This document shows, one piece after another, positions 1 through 5,693 of a DNA stretch of 6,225 nucleotides. The DNA comes from Spirochaetales bacterium (GTDB lineage Bacteria; Spirochaetota; Spirochaetia; Sphaerochaetales; Sphaerochaetaceae). The translations under genes were made by a program, and so were the position numbers. The stretch's first letter is position 1. Each line of letters opens with the position of its first letter. The stretch spans positions 1 through 6,225 of the forward strand of contig JAAYQY010000434.1 of NCBI GenBank assembly GCA_012519125.1, read 5' to 3'. The notes below the pieces were generated by a model, which did no database searches, had not been told where the DNA came from, and saw nothing but the letters and a program-made list of their open reading frames with translations.

Positions 1-450
1 CTTGGCGAAGGTGTTCGCCTTGCTCACCACTACCGCCAGGGCATCGGTACCGACACGGAATTCAAGCGGCGTCCTGCCGATTGTTTTCGCTGCATCAATT
101 TCCTTGGCCTTGATCGCTCTGCTTGCATTGGCTATATCGGTTTCACCAGCAACCGTGAATCGTTCGAATCCGGCACCGCTTCCGATGGAATCAATGGTGA
201 TTACCCCACTGTACCCCTCTTCCTTGAAGCGCTCGGCCATGCGCTCGGAGAGCGGATAGACGGTGCTGCTTCCTGCAGTGATGATATTTCCCGTCACCTT
301 GAGGGGGTTGACCATCGGAAGACCGTGGATAGTACCCTCTTCGACCCACGCGAAACTGTTTACAACGGGTGTGCTTTGTTCGCTCTTTCCCCCAGCAAAC
401 AAACTGGCAAGGGCAAGCGAGATCATGGTGACCATCAATACTTTTTTCAT
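1..450 (-). CDS. pstS: Phosphate ABC transporter substrate-binding protein PstS (3' end outside window)
   Basis: This is the N-terminal 150 residues of a periplasmic phosphate-binding protein, which would deliver phosphate to the PstCAB transporter. Residues 1-19 form a signal peptide (MKK, then a hydrophobic core ending LASLFA before GGKSEQ). There is no lipobox cysteine, so a soluble periplasmic protein cleaved by signal peptidase I is likely. Family marks are the ITAGSSTVYPLSERMAERF segment at residues 57-75, GSGAGFERF at 90-98, and D105 followed by NASR at 108-111. These are the usual phosphate-contacting loops. The start is set by a GGAGG site (complement of 457-461) six bases before the ATG. 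The remainder, and probably pstC, pstA and pstB, would lie to the left of the window. A PhoB-like repeat lies 46 bp upstream. The family call is firm; only phosphate specificity is inferred. Confidence 0.93.
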   Translation of the reverse strand, partial: MKKVLMVTMISLALASLFAGGKSEQSTPVVNSFAWVEEGTIHGLPMVNPLKVTGNIITAGSSTVYPLSERMAERFKEEGYSGVITIDSIGSGAGFERFTVAGETDIANASRAIKAKEIDAAKTIGRTPLEFRVGTDALAVVVSKANTFAK

Positions 451-496
451 GTGTTTCCTCCATAGTGGGAACGTTGATGGCCTTACGCTACGCCTA

Positions 497-529
497 ATGT
501 ATGAGAAAAGTATGCAAAGACCATGAATA
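497..529 (-). promoter_or_regulatory. Candidate Pho box (three 11-bp direct repeats) upstream of pstS
   Basis: Read on the minus strand, three consecutive 11-bp units are tattCATggtc, tttgCATactt and ttctCATacat, with CAT in the same place in each. The known PhoB box is made of 11-bp direct repeats of the CTGTCATAAAT type. The third unit matches that at 8 of 11 positions and the second at 6 of 11. The repeat ends 46 bp before the pstS start codon, a suitable place for an activator site. I see no clear -10 hexamer downstream. Control by PhoB/PhoR is an inference from the repeat and the target gene. Confidence 0.5.
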
Positions 530-605
530 GTCAGTAAGATTGGGTACACTATCAGCCCCTTCCCTCTTTGACAGAACCTTAGTACCCTTAGGAGGAGGAG
601 AATGT

Positions 606-983
606 ATGGCGAAGAAACTGCTTTTCTACCGATGCCCGGTCTGCAATTCCCTGGTTGAGCTCATCGACAACGGGGGTCACTCACTGACCTGCTGTGGGCA
701 GAGCATGGAATTGCTGGTCAGCAAGAAGGATGGGGAGGGCGATGAGTATCATCAGCCGCTGCTCAAACACCGTAACGGCCTCTTGTATGTGGAAGTGGGC
801 TCGAAGCCCCACCCACAGAGTGCTGAGCACCAGATCACCTGCATCCTGTTTGTAACCAAGCAGACGGTGCGGCGAAGCGATATCAGGAGCGGGAGCAGCG
901 CAACTGCGGTGTTCACCGACAAGGATCATGGAGATGTATATGCCTACTGCAATGTCCACGGACTCTTCAAAACCTCGTTCTGA
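606..983 (+). CDS. dfx: Desulfoferrodoxin (2Fe superoxide reductase)
   Basis: This cytoplasmic enzyme of 125 residues, the usual length for the family, reduces superoxide to hydrogen peroxide without making oxygen. The N-terminal desulforedoxin domain (1-36) has C10, C13, C29 and C30 to bind the rubredoxin-type iron of centre I. The C-terminal domain carries the centre II ligands H49, H69, H75 and H118 with C115 in the YCNVHG motif. E47 is kept, but the family's usual EKHVP loop reads EYHQP here, so the active-site lysine 48 is a tyrosine. The start is the ATG at 606 behind a strong GGAGGAGGAG site (591-600). An ATG at 602 is in another frame and closes after 18 codons. The gene opens a plus-strand pair with the cysteine hydrolase, which begins within its last codons. 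It is divergent from pstS, and no convincing promoter was found. The role is protection of an anaerobe from oxygen. Confidence 0.95.
   Translation: MAKKLLFYRCPVCNSLVELIDNGGHSLTCCGQSMELLVSKKDGEGDEYHQPLLKHRNGLLYVEVGSKPHPQSAEHQITCILFVTKQTVRRSDIRSGSSATAVFTDKDHGDVYAYCNVHGLFKTSF
930..933 (+). promoter_or_regulatory. Ribosome binding site inside dfx that favours the ATG at 940
   Basis: A GGAG lies six bases upstream of the ATG at 940, within the coding sequence of dfx. In-frame ATGs also occur at 928, 934 and 952, but none has a better-placed site. The one at 928 has only AAGG three bases upstream. This is why 940 was chosen for the cysteine hydrolase. Confidence 0.45.
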
Positions 984-1491
984 CAAGCTGCTTGTCATCA
1001 TAGACATGCAAAATGACTTTGTAAGCGGCAGCCTCGGCACAGCTGAGGCACGTGCGGTTGTTCCTCGGGTACGTAAGGTCATCCTCGACTGGGATGGCAT
1101 GCTTGCCTATACCCTGGATACCCATGGCAGTGACTATTTGAACACCAGCGAGGGAAAGTCCCTTCCGGTCGAACACTGCATCGCCGGCACTGAAGGACAT
1201 CAGCTTGTAGATGAGCTGGAAGAGCTGCTTAAAAGTGCCAAGGCTTTTGAAAAACCGACATTCGGTTCGGTCCCCCTCGCCTCCTGGATTGCAAGCCTCA
1301 AGGACCTGAAACAGGTGGTGCTTGTCGGCTTGTGCACCGATATCTGTGTGGTATCGAATGCCCTGCTCATCAAGGCGATGCGGCCTGAACTGTCGGTGAG
1401 GGTTCTCAGCTCCAGTTGTGCAGGTTCAACCAAGGAGCGTCACCTTGCAGCTTTGGAAACGATGAAATCCTGCCAAATCGAAGTATTTTAG
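940..1491 (+). CDS. Isochorismatase/nicotinamidase-type cysteine hydrolase
   Basis: This is a cytoplasmic hydrolase of 183 residues in the isochorismatase-like fold. The catalytic triad is visible: D22 in the VIIDMQNDF strand, K105 in FEKPTFGS, and the nucleophile C136 in VGLCTDICVVSNA. D60 and H62 (LDTH) and H79 (EHCIAGTEG) match metal-binding positions of nicotinamidases. The histidine usually found about six residues after DxH is not evident. The LDTHGSDYLNT...LPVEHCIAGTEGHQL segment resembles the group of clostridial and spirochaetal cysteine hydrolases often annotated as nicotinamidase-related. Nicotinamide to nicotinate (NAD salvage) is the best guess, but the substrate is not proven. 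The start overlaps the end of dfx by 44 bp in another frame, so the two are probably co-transcribed and perhaps translationally coupled. Starts at 928 or 952 cannot be excluded. Confidence 0.85.
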   Translation: MPTAMSTDSSKPRSDKLLVIIDMQNDFVSGSLGTAEARAVVPRVRKVILDWDGMLAYTLDTHGSDYLNTSEGKSLPVEHCIAGTEGHQLVDELEELLKSAKAFEKPTFGSVPLASWIASLKDLKQVVLVGLCTDICVVSNALLIKAMRPELSVRVLSSSCAGSTKERHLAALETMKSCQIEVF

Positions 1492-1511
1492 TTCCTTTCC
1501 CCGTAACCCGA

Positions 1512-1541
1512 TGGACAAAAGCCGTCATCGCCTTGTAGGAT
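1512..1541 (+). promoter_or_regulatory. Candidate sigma-70-type promoter for the tandem NDK gene
   Basis: TGGACA (1512-1517, 5 of 6 to TTGACA) is separated by 18 bp from TAGGAT (1536-1541, 4 of 6 to TATAAT). A start of transcription near 1548 would give a leader of about 27 bases that includes the AAGGAGG site at 1562-1568. It lies in the only gap between the cysteine hydrolase and the next gene. The match is moderate and could be chance. Confidence 0.35.
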
Positions 1542-1574
1542 ACGTCATACAGACATCTTAGAAGGAGGCTGCTC

Positions 1575-2783
1575 ATGGAACAGTCCTTATCGTATGTTCT
1601 GGTCACCCCCTATACGGTCGCGAAAAGCAGGACCGGTGGGGTTCTCTCCAGACTTCTCTCCCGTATTTCCTTGGAGCTCGTTGGCGTACAGATGATCGCC
1701 ATGGACCAACACATAGCCCAAGCGTACGCAAGCGTCATCAAGAACCGCAAGAAAGTTGAAGGTTTCAAGATATCCGACCTGCTCTCCTCCTACATCGAGC
1801 AGAGCATGGGCCCGTCCGGCGGAGTTCGCCATCGGTCCATGCTGCTTCTGTTCAAGGGTGAGAATCCCACCGAACAACTTGCAAACGTAGTAGGATCCTT
1901 CCAGAAGGAGACAAGCAGTGTGGAAACCGTGATCGGGGAATCAATCCGTGACACGTACGCCGACCTGATCTTCACCGATGAAAGCCAGAACCAGATTCGC
2001 TACTTTGAGCCTGCAGTCATCACAGCCCAGACCCAAGAGGAGGCGGATGCAACCCTCAATCTCTTGAACAGTTGGCTTGGCAAACAGAGCAACATCATCG
2101 TCAACAGGCCTGCAGAGTACTATGCCGACGTCGAGCGGACCTTGGTCATCATCAAACCGGACAACTGGAAGTATGCTTCCTCCCGCCCAGGCATGATCAT
2201 CGACATGTTCTCCCGCAGCGGTCTGAGAATCGTGGGCATCAAGGTGCTGAAAATGTCCGTAAGCCAGGCCCTGCAGTTCTACGGACCCACCAAGGATGGC
2301 TTGAAAGCAAAGTTGGCTCCCATCTATGGCATGCAGGCTCGTGAATTGCTCGAGCATGAGTTCAACGTGCATCTGAATGTACAGCTGCAGGACATCCTGA
2401 CCAACAGCTTCGGCGACATGTACAGCGAAGAGCAGTTTGAGCGCATCGTAGAGTTCATGGCAGGCATCAAACCCAGCGATTGCAAAGCTGAGGATCTGGA
2501 TAAGCCCGGTCTGGTCAAGTGCATGGTGCTTGTCTATGAGGGCAAGGATGCAGTGCAGAAGATCCGTACCATTTTGGGCGCAACCGATCCGAACAAGGCT
2601 GCAGCGGGAACAATTCGTAGAGAATTCGGCTCCAACATCCGAGTCAACGCAGCTCATGCATCAGACTCTGCTGAAAATGCAGTGCGTGAAATGAGCATCC
2701 TCAAAGCAGAGGAGAACTTCTGCTCTTCCTTAATAGAATCCTATCTTGCTACAATAAACGTTTCTCACCGCTCAGATTCCTGA
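1575..2783 (+). CDS. Tandem nucleoside diphosphate kinase-domain protein, first domain degenerate
   Basis: This protein of 402 residues has two NDK-like domains; ordinary bacterial NDK has one domain of about 140-150. The second domain (about 187-384) has the full active site: K194 in IIKPD, Y236, R331 with GATDP, GTIR at 345-348, and NAAHASDS with catalytic H361 after N358. It should transfer gamma-phosphate between nucleoside triphosphates and diphosphates. The first domain (about 5-150) repeats the fold (LVTPYTVAKSRTGGVLSRLL, LELVGVQMI, MLLLFKGEN, ESIRDTYAD). It has no NxxHxSDS motif, so it looks inactive. Domain 2 carries roughly 45-50 extra residues near 240-300. No signal peptide is seen, so it is cytoplasmic. 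The start has AAGGAGG six bases upstream. The 3' end overlaps the convergent DUF438 gene by 35 bp. The C-terminal tail after about 385 matches nothing I know. Kinase activity is inferred from the residues; the role of domain 1 is unknown. Confidence 0.88.
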   Translation: MEQSLSYVLVTPYTVAKSRTGGVLSRLLSRISLELVGVQMIAMDQHIAQAYASVIKNRKKVEGFKISDLLSSYIEQSMGPSGGVRHRSMLLLFKGENPTEQLANVVGSFQKETSSVETVIGESIRDTYADLIFTDESQNQIRYFEPAVITAQTQEEADATLNLLNSWLGKQSNIIVNRPAEYYADVERTLVIIKPDNWKYASSRPGMIIDMFSRSGLRIVGIKVLKMSVSQALQFYGPTKDGLKAKLAPIYGMQARELLEHEFNVHLNVQLQDILTNSFGDMYSEEQFERIVEFMAGIKPSDCKAEDLDKPGLVKCMVLVYEGKDAVQKIRTILGATDPNKAAAGTIRREFGSNIRVNAAHASDSAENAVREMSILKAEENFCSSLIESYLATINVSHRSDS

Positions 2784-3846
2784 GGTGAGTAGCATCCTGG
2801 GTCACCTCCAAGGTACCTAGATATGAACCATCCATACTACGCACCGCGTAGTACTGGATGTGGACGAACTTCCCTCTCATCGTCAGATAAAACTCGGCAG
2901 TATCCTCCCTTCCTTCTTTGAAGGAGTCGAGGATGGCCTGGACTGTGCCAACGCTTTTGGGCGGGTGGCAGTTCTGTACGAGCCTTCCGATGACCTGTGG
3001 ACTCCTGGGAAAGATACGGTGAGGGGGATCGGAATAGAATTTCACCCGATCTTCGTTGTCAATGAATGCAACGTCCAGAGGAAGCAGGGAGAAAATCTGT
3101 TCAAGCTCTTCTTGGGCCAGGCTCCCGGTAAGCGAAGAGAACACCCCATTGGTGGCCACGCGCTTTTGTAATGCTGCAAGGGGAGCAAGAGAGCGGAACG
3201 CAACGGGATACAAAATATAGTGCTCACGATAGCGAAGCACTTCCACATGAAAATAAAACTGGCTGAAGACTTTCCAGAACGAGGTGACATCATGTGCACT
3301 GAACGCAGCTACCTCCTTCTGATAGGAGAGGGCTGTATCTTGGATCGACCACATCAGCTTCACGCATGCATGCTCAGCGTTGCTCTGTTCAAAGAGCGGG
3401 AAAAGTTCATTCTGCAGGCGCACATAGTGCTCACGAACCAACGAGCATGAGGCTGCAAGCTCTTTCAGCTCAGAGATGTCCGCATCGTTCTCCTTCTGGA
3501 GCTGTTTCCCCAACTCCTGCATCCTGCGTGTCACCACGCCAATCTCCTCATTCTCCGCTTCCAAGCCGGAAAGCAAGGAGCCTTCTGGATAGGTGGGCAG
3601 GGGATACGCTTCCAGGGCCTTGCCCAAGGAACGGATGAACCGGGCCACCGGGACTGCAAGGGTTGCGACATCCTCGGCCTGCGAAAGCACGGCGTCGAGG
3701 GCGCTGTTCACTTCAAAGGGGGTGGCACGCTCCAAGCTATCGGCATAGGCCTCATAGGTGCTCTTCTCTGTCGTTCCTTTGCAGAGGATGGTTAGGTACT
3801 CGACCAGACGCAAGACCGTCGGATTGGGATGCTTCAGCAGTTCCAT
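2749..3846 (-). CDS. DUF438 protein with hemerythrin-like region and C-terminal PAS domain
   Basis: This is a soluble cytoplasmic protein of 365 residues. Residues 1-80 match the helical N-terminal DUF438 region (MELLKHPNPTVLRLVEYL). Residues 88-220 form a hemerythrin-like four-helix region, with EHYVRLQNELFPLFE at 139-153, KLMWSIQDT at 163-171 and REHYILYPVAF at 207-217. Residues 244-355 form the family's PAS domain (LEQIFSLLPLDVAFIDNEDR, then the signature VQNCHPPKSV at 290-299). Such proteins are thought to sense oxygen or redox state, but their outputs are little known. No kinase, cyclase or DNA-binding domain is present. Several usual iron-ligand positions appear replaced, so diiron binding is doubtful. 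The ATG at 3846 is chosen because AGGAG (complement of 3854-3858) lies seven bases upstream. The frame stays open to 4035, but those added residues match nothing. The gene is convergent with and overlaps the tandem NDK, and is divergent from the LCCL lipoprotein. Confidence 0.88.
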   Translation of the reverse strand: MELLKHPNPTVLRLVEYLTILCKGTTEKSTYEAYADSLERATPFEVNSALDAVLSQAEDVATLAVPVARFIRSLGKALEAYPLPTYPEGSLLSGLEAENEEIGVVTRRMQELGKQLQKENDADISELKELAASCSLVREHYVRLQNELFPLFEQSNAEHACVKLMWSIQDTALSYQKEVAAFSAHDVTSFWKVFSQFYFHVEVLRYREHYILYPVAFRSLAPLAALQKRVATNGVFSSLTGSLAQEELEQIFSLLPLDVAFIDNEDRVKFYSDPPHRIFPRSPQVIGRLVQNCHPPKSVGTVQAILDSFKEGREDTAEFYLTMRGKFVHIQYYAVRSMDGSYLGTLEVTQDATHLRNLSGEKRLL

Positions 3847-3983
3847 GATTTCACTCCTAGCGCAAGTGTGGGACAAAGAGAGAAAGGAATCAAGTCTCAT
3901 TTTCGCAAATAGGGGGAGCCCTCCTCTTCCGTTCCCCGGTTCTTGGGCGTATGCTGATACCCAGAGAAAAGATTGTTGGGGAT

Positions 3984-3992
3984 TGGTATAAC
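3984..3992 (+). promoter_or_regulatory. Candidate extended -10 promoter for the LCCL lipoprotein gene
   Basis: TGGTATAAC fits an extended -10 element (TGn followed by TATAAC, 5 of 6 to TATAAT). No good -35 hexamer lies 16-18 bp upstream, which extended -10 promoters can tolerate. Transcription would begin near 3999, about 47 bases before the start codon. The element lies in the 199-bp divergent spacer (3847-4045), which otherwise shows only the two ribosome binding sites and no convincing promoter for the minus-strand gene. Confidence 0.4.
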
Positions 3993-4045
3993 ATGTCCTG
4001 ACAACACGTTGCACCACAGCCCCAAACACACACAAGGGGGTAGCA

Positions 4046-4855
4046 ATGAAACATACGCGTCTCTTTTCTGCATTTCTTATGCTGATTGTACTGTTGACGG
4101 GTTGTACGTCCGGTGCTCTCGAAATCGGCCCTGGAGGCCCAAGTCTCTATCTGGAATACTCCAAACAGAGTGCTGAGGTGGAAGTTGAAGAGGCAGAGGT
4201 GGTTGAAAAGCCGGATTTGGAGCAACCAACCCTCATCGCTTGGGAGCGCAACGCAGAGGATTTCTCCAATCGTGTCGGAGACACGATAACCTTGAGCCTT
4301 CCACCGCATGGGTACGCTTCAGGGGTGTGGGGTGTGGGAGTCTACACCACCGACAGCAGCATTGGAACAGCAGCAGTGCACATGGGCTTGATAACCTTTG
4401 CAAAGGGAGGAGAAGTCACCATTGAAGTGACAGAAGGCCGACAGTACTACGGTGGTCTTTTGCTCAACGGCGTCTCTTCAGCAGCCTATGGATCGTGGCC
4501 CCTGAGCTTTGTCTTTGTGGACAAGAGTGGAAGGCCCATCGGCAGGGAGAAACTCGAACCTATTGAAATCTCCTACCTGACCACTGCGGCAGATCTTGGC
4601 CTTGAACCGGGAGAGAAGATGCGTGTCCGCATTCCGTCCGATTCTTTGGCACAGGATGTCTTTGGTTCAGACCCCTATACCTTTGACAGCAGCATAGCAA
4701 GTGCGGCAGCACACAAGGGTTTGCTCTCCCTCAATGCTGGAGGTGTGGTGAACGTGAAGATGTTGCAAAAGAGACAAGCGTTCATCGGCGAGGATCGCAA
4801 CGACATCTACAGTTATGATTATGAAGGTGCTCTTGAAGCCTTTACCTTCGAGTAA
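4046..4855 (+). CDS. Lipoprotein with two tandem LCCL domains
   Basis: This is an envelope lipoprotein of 269 residues with no known enzymatic role. The signal peptide (1-19) ends in the lipobox LLTGC, so C20 would be lipidated. A glutamate-rich linker (about 42-60, EVEVEEAEVVEKPDLEQ) follows. Two LCCL-type domains come next. In the first (about 65-158), VWGVGVYTTDSSIGTAAVHMGLI leads to GGEVTIEVTEGRQYYGG, then NGVSSAAYGSWPLSFVFV. In the second (about 172-268), VFGSDPYTFDSSIASAAAHKGLL leads to GGVVNVKMLQKRQAFIGEDRN and ends EAFTFE. The shared core is YT.DSSI..AA.H.GL....GG.V. LCCL domains are best known from animal secreted proteins (Limulus factor C, cochlin, Lgl1), where they have conserved cysteines. 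Both copies here lack cysteine. The start has AAGGGGG at 4034-4040. Ligand or carbohydrate binding at the cell surface is a guess. Confidence 0.87.
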   Translation: MKHTRLFSAFLMLIVLLTGCTSGALEIGPGGPSLYLEYSKQSAEVEVEEAEVVEKPDLEQPTLIAWERNAEDFSNRVGDTITLSLPPHGYASGVWGVGVYTTDSSIGTAAVHMGLITFAKGGEVTIEVTEGRQYYGGLLLNGVSSAAYGSWPLSFVFVDKSGRPIGREKLEPIEISYLTTAADLGLEPGEKMRVRIPSDSLAQDVFGSDPYTFDSSIASAAAHKGLLSLNAGGVVNVKMLQKRQAFIGEDRNDIYSYDYEGALEAFTFE

Positions 4856-4870
4856 AGAAGAAAGTTGAAC

Positions 4871-4899
4871 AAGAGGGGGAAGCAGCTCTTCCCTCTCTT
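4871..4899 (+). terminator. Hairpin after the LCCL lipoprotein gene, probable terminator
   Basis: AAGAGGGGGAAG (4871-4882) pairs with CTTCCCTCTCTT (4888-4899) over 12 bp, with one G-U pair and a CAGCT loop. It begins 15 bases after the stop codon. There is no clean U-tract on the plus strand directly after it, only ATATTTTG ten or so bases on. It may therefore be a weak terminator or an RNA-stabilising stem that lets some transcription pass into the CPBP gene. The hairpin is plain in the sequence; the function is inferred. Confidence 0.55.
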
Positions 4900-4943
4900 G
4901 CCAGCATATTTTGCAACGTGTACAGTAGCTGAAGGGGGCTACT

Positions 4944-5693
4944 ATGCAGTTGAATCGAAAAGCCGTACGTTTCTCGCTTCTGGCCTTTCCTGTGGGAGTG
5001 GCAACAAGTGTGTATCTTGCGTTCACAAACATGCGAGCAATGCAGCAGATGGGGGTGGAAGCTCCAGCTTACGTACTGGTCCTCAGTTCCCTCATCCAGA
5101 TAGCAGGGATATACACCTTGGTTCTTGGCTATCTTGGGTATGTGCTCAGCGAGCGAGTCAACCTTGCCCCTGTAGGGTTTCTTGAGAAAAAGAAGGCACT
5201 GCACGCCATCCTTGCAGGCTTTGTGTGTGCCCTTGTCATGCTCAGCGATCTCTATCTCTTCGCCCCTCACATCCCCCAGATACAGGCAGCCTATACCAGG
5301 GAGGCCTTCTCCCTTCCGGCCCTCCTCTTCGCAATGCTTTACGGCGGCGTCATAGAGGAGATCATGCTGCGTCTCTTCTTCCTCTCCCTGCTGGTCTTCC
5401 TCATGGACAAGCTTCTGGATGCGAAGCGAGGCGATGCACCCATTCGGCCCCTCTTCTACCATATTGCCAATGTCGCGGCGGCCTTGCTTTTCGCCCTCGG
5501 CCACTTGCCGGCAACCGAGGTGGCCTTCGGTGGGCTGACCACCTTGTTGGTGGTGCGCTCACTGGTACTGAACGGTCTGCTTGGTTGGCTTTTCGGCCTG
5601 CTGTACCTGAAACTTGGTCTTCAATACGCCATGATCGCCCATGCCTTGACCCATCTTTTCAACCAAGCAATCCTGGTGCTGTTCATCGTATGA
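4944..5693 (+). CDS. CPBP-family intramembrane glutamic protease (Abi/CAAX prenyl protease-like)
   Basis: This is an inner-membrane protein of 249 residues with about seven hydrophobic segments (roughly 8-27, 42-67, 86-107, 124-153, 173-190, 200-222 and 226-249). The CPBP signatures appear in order: motif 1 EEIMLR at 138-143 (E138, E139, R143), motif 2 FALGH at 183-187 (F183, H187), and motif 3 around H233 in IAHALTHLFN. The paired glutamates and the two histidines form the catalytic site in this family. In motif 3 the usual HxxxN reads H233...H237, with N240 three residues further on. Bacterial members are implicated in intramembrane proteolysis and sometimes bacteriocin immunity; the substrate here is unknown. 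The start has GAAGGGGG at 4931-4938, five bases before the ATG. The stop codon overlaps the next start (ATGA), so the two genes are likely translated together. Confidence 0.9.
   Translation: MQLNRKAVRFSLLAFPVGVATSVYLAFTNMRAMQQMGVEAPAYVLVLSSLIQIAGIYTLVLGYLGYVLSERVNLAPVGFLEKKKALHAILAGFVCALVMLSDLYLFAPHIPQIQAAYTREAFSLPALLFAMLYGGVIEEIMLRLFFLSLLVFLMDKLLDAKRGDAPIRPLFYHIANVAAALLFALGHLPATEVAFGGLTTLLVVRSLVLNGLLGWLFGLLYLKLGLQYAMIAHALTHLFNQAILVLFIV

Noticed and set aside
527..552. ATAGT...ACTAT inverted repeat between pstS and dfx as a possible repressor site
   Set aside because: Five-base arms with a 16-base spacer and no match to a known operator such as the PerR or Fur box.
568..573. Perfect TTGACA hexamer upstream of dfx
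   Set aside because: A -10 element at 16-18 bp would fall on the ribosome binding site, and no TATAAT-like sequence is there.
540..605. TTG start at 540 that would lengthen desulfoferrodoxin by 22 residues
   Set aside because: The family begins right at the MAKKLLFYRC segment, and the strong GGAGGAGGAG site serves the ATG at 606.
1941..2657. Long open frame of 238 codons on the minus strand
   Set aside because: It lies wholly antisense to the NDK gene, has no recognisable domain, and is explained by the codon use of the plus-strand gene.
3944..3963. Inverted repeat TGGG-cg-TAT, GCTG loop, ATACCCA in the divergent spacer
   Set aside because: The seven pairs are interrupted by a two-base bulge and there is no T-run. 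It is too weak to call an operator or terminator.
3994..4003. Small inverted repeat TGTC-CT-GACA just after the candidate -10 of the lipoprotein gene
   Set aside because: Four-base arms are expected by chance and the match does not extend outward.
3847..4035. Upstream extension of the DUF438 reading frame to an ATG at 4035
   Set aside because: The added 63 residues match no part of the family, that start has no ribosome binding site, and the ATG at 3846 has AGGAG at seven bases.
4898..4926. TTGCCA, 17 bp, TACAGT as a promoter for the CPBP gene
   Set aside because: Transcription would start at about 4933, inside the ribosome binding site, and the -35 overlaps the hairpin arm. It remains possible but weak.
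4842..5504. Open frame of 220 codons on the minus strand
   Set aside because: It is antisense to the CPBP gene, is rich in charged residues in the way expected of the complement of membrane segments, and has no family resemblance.
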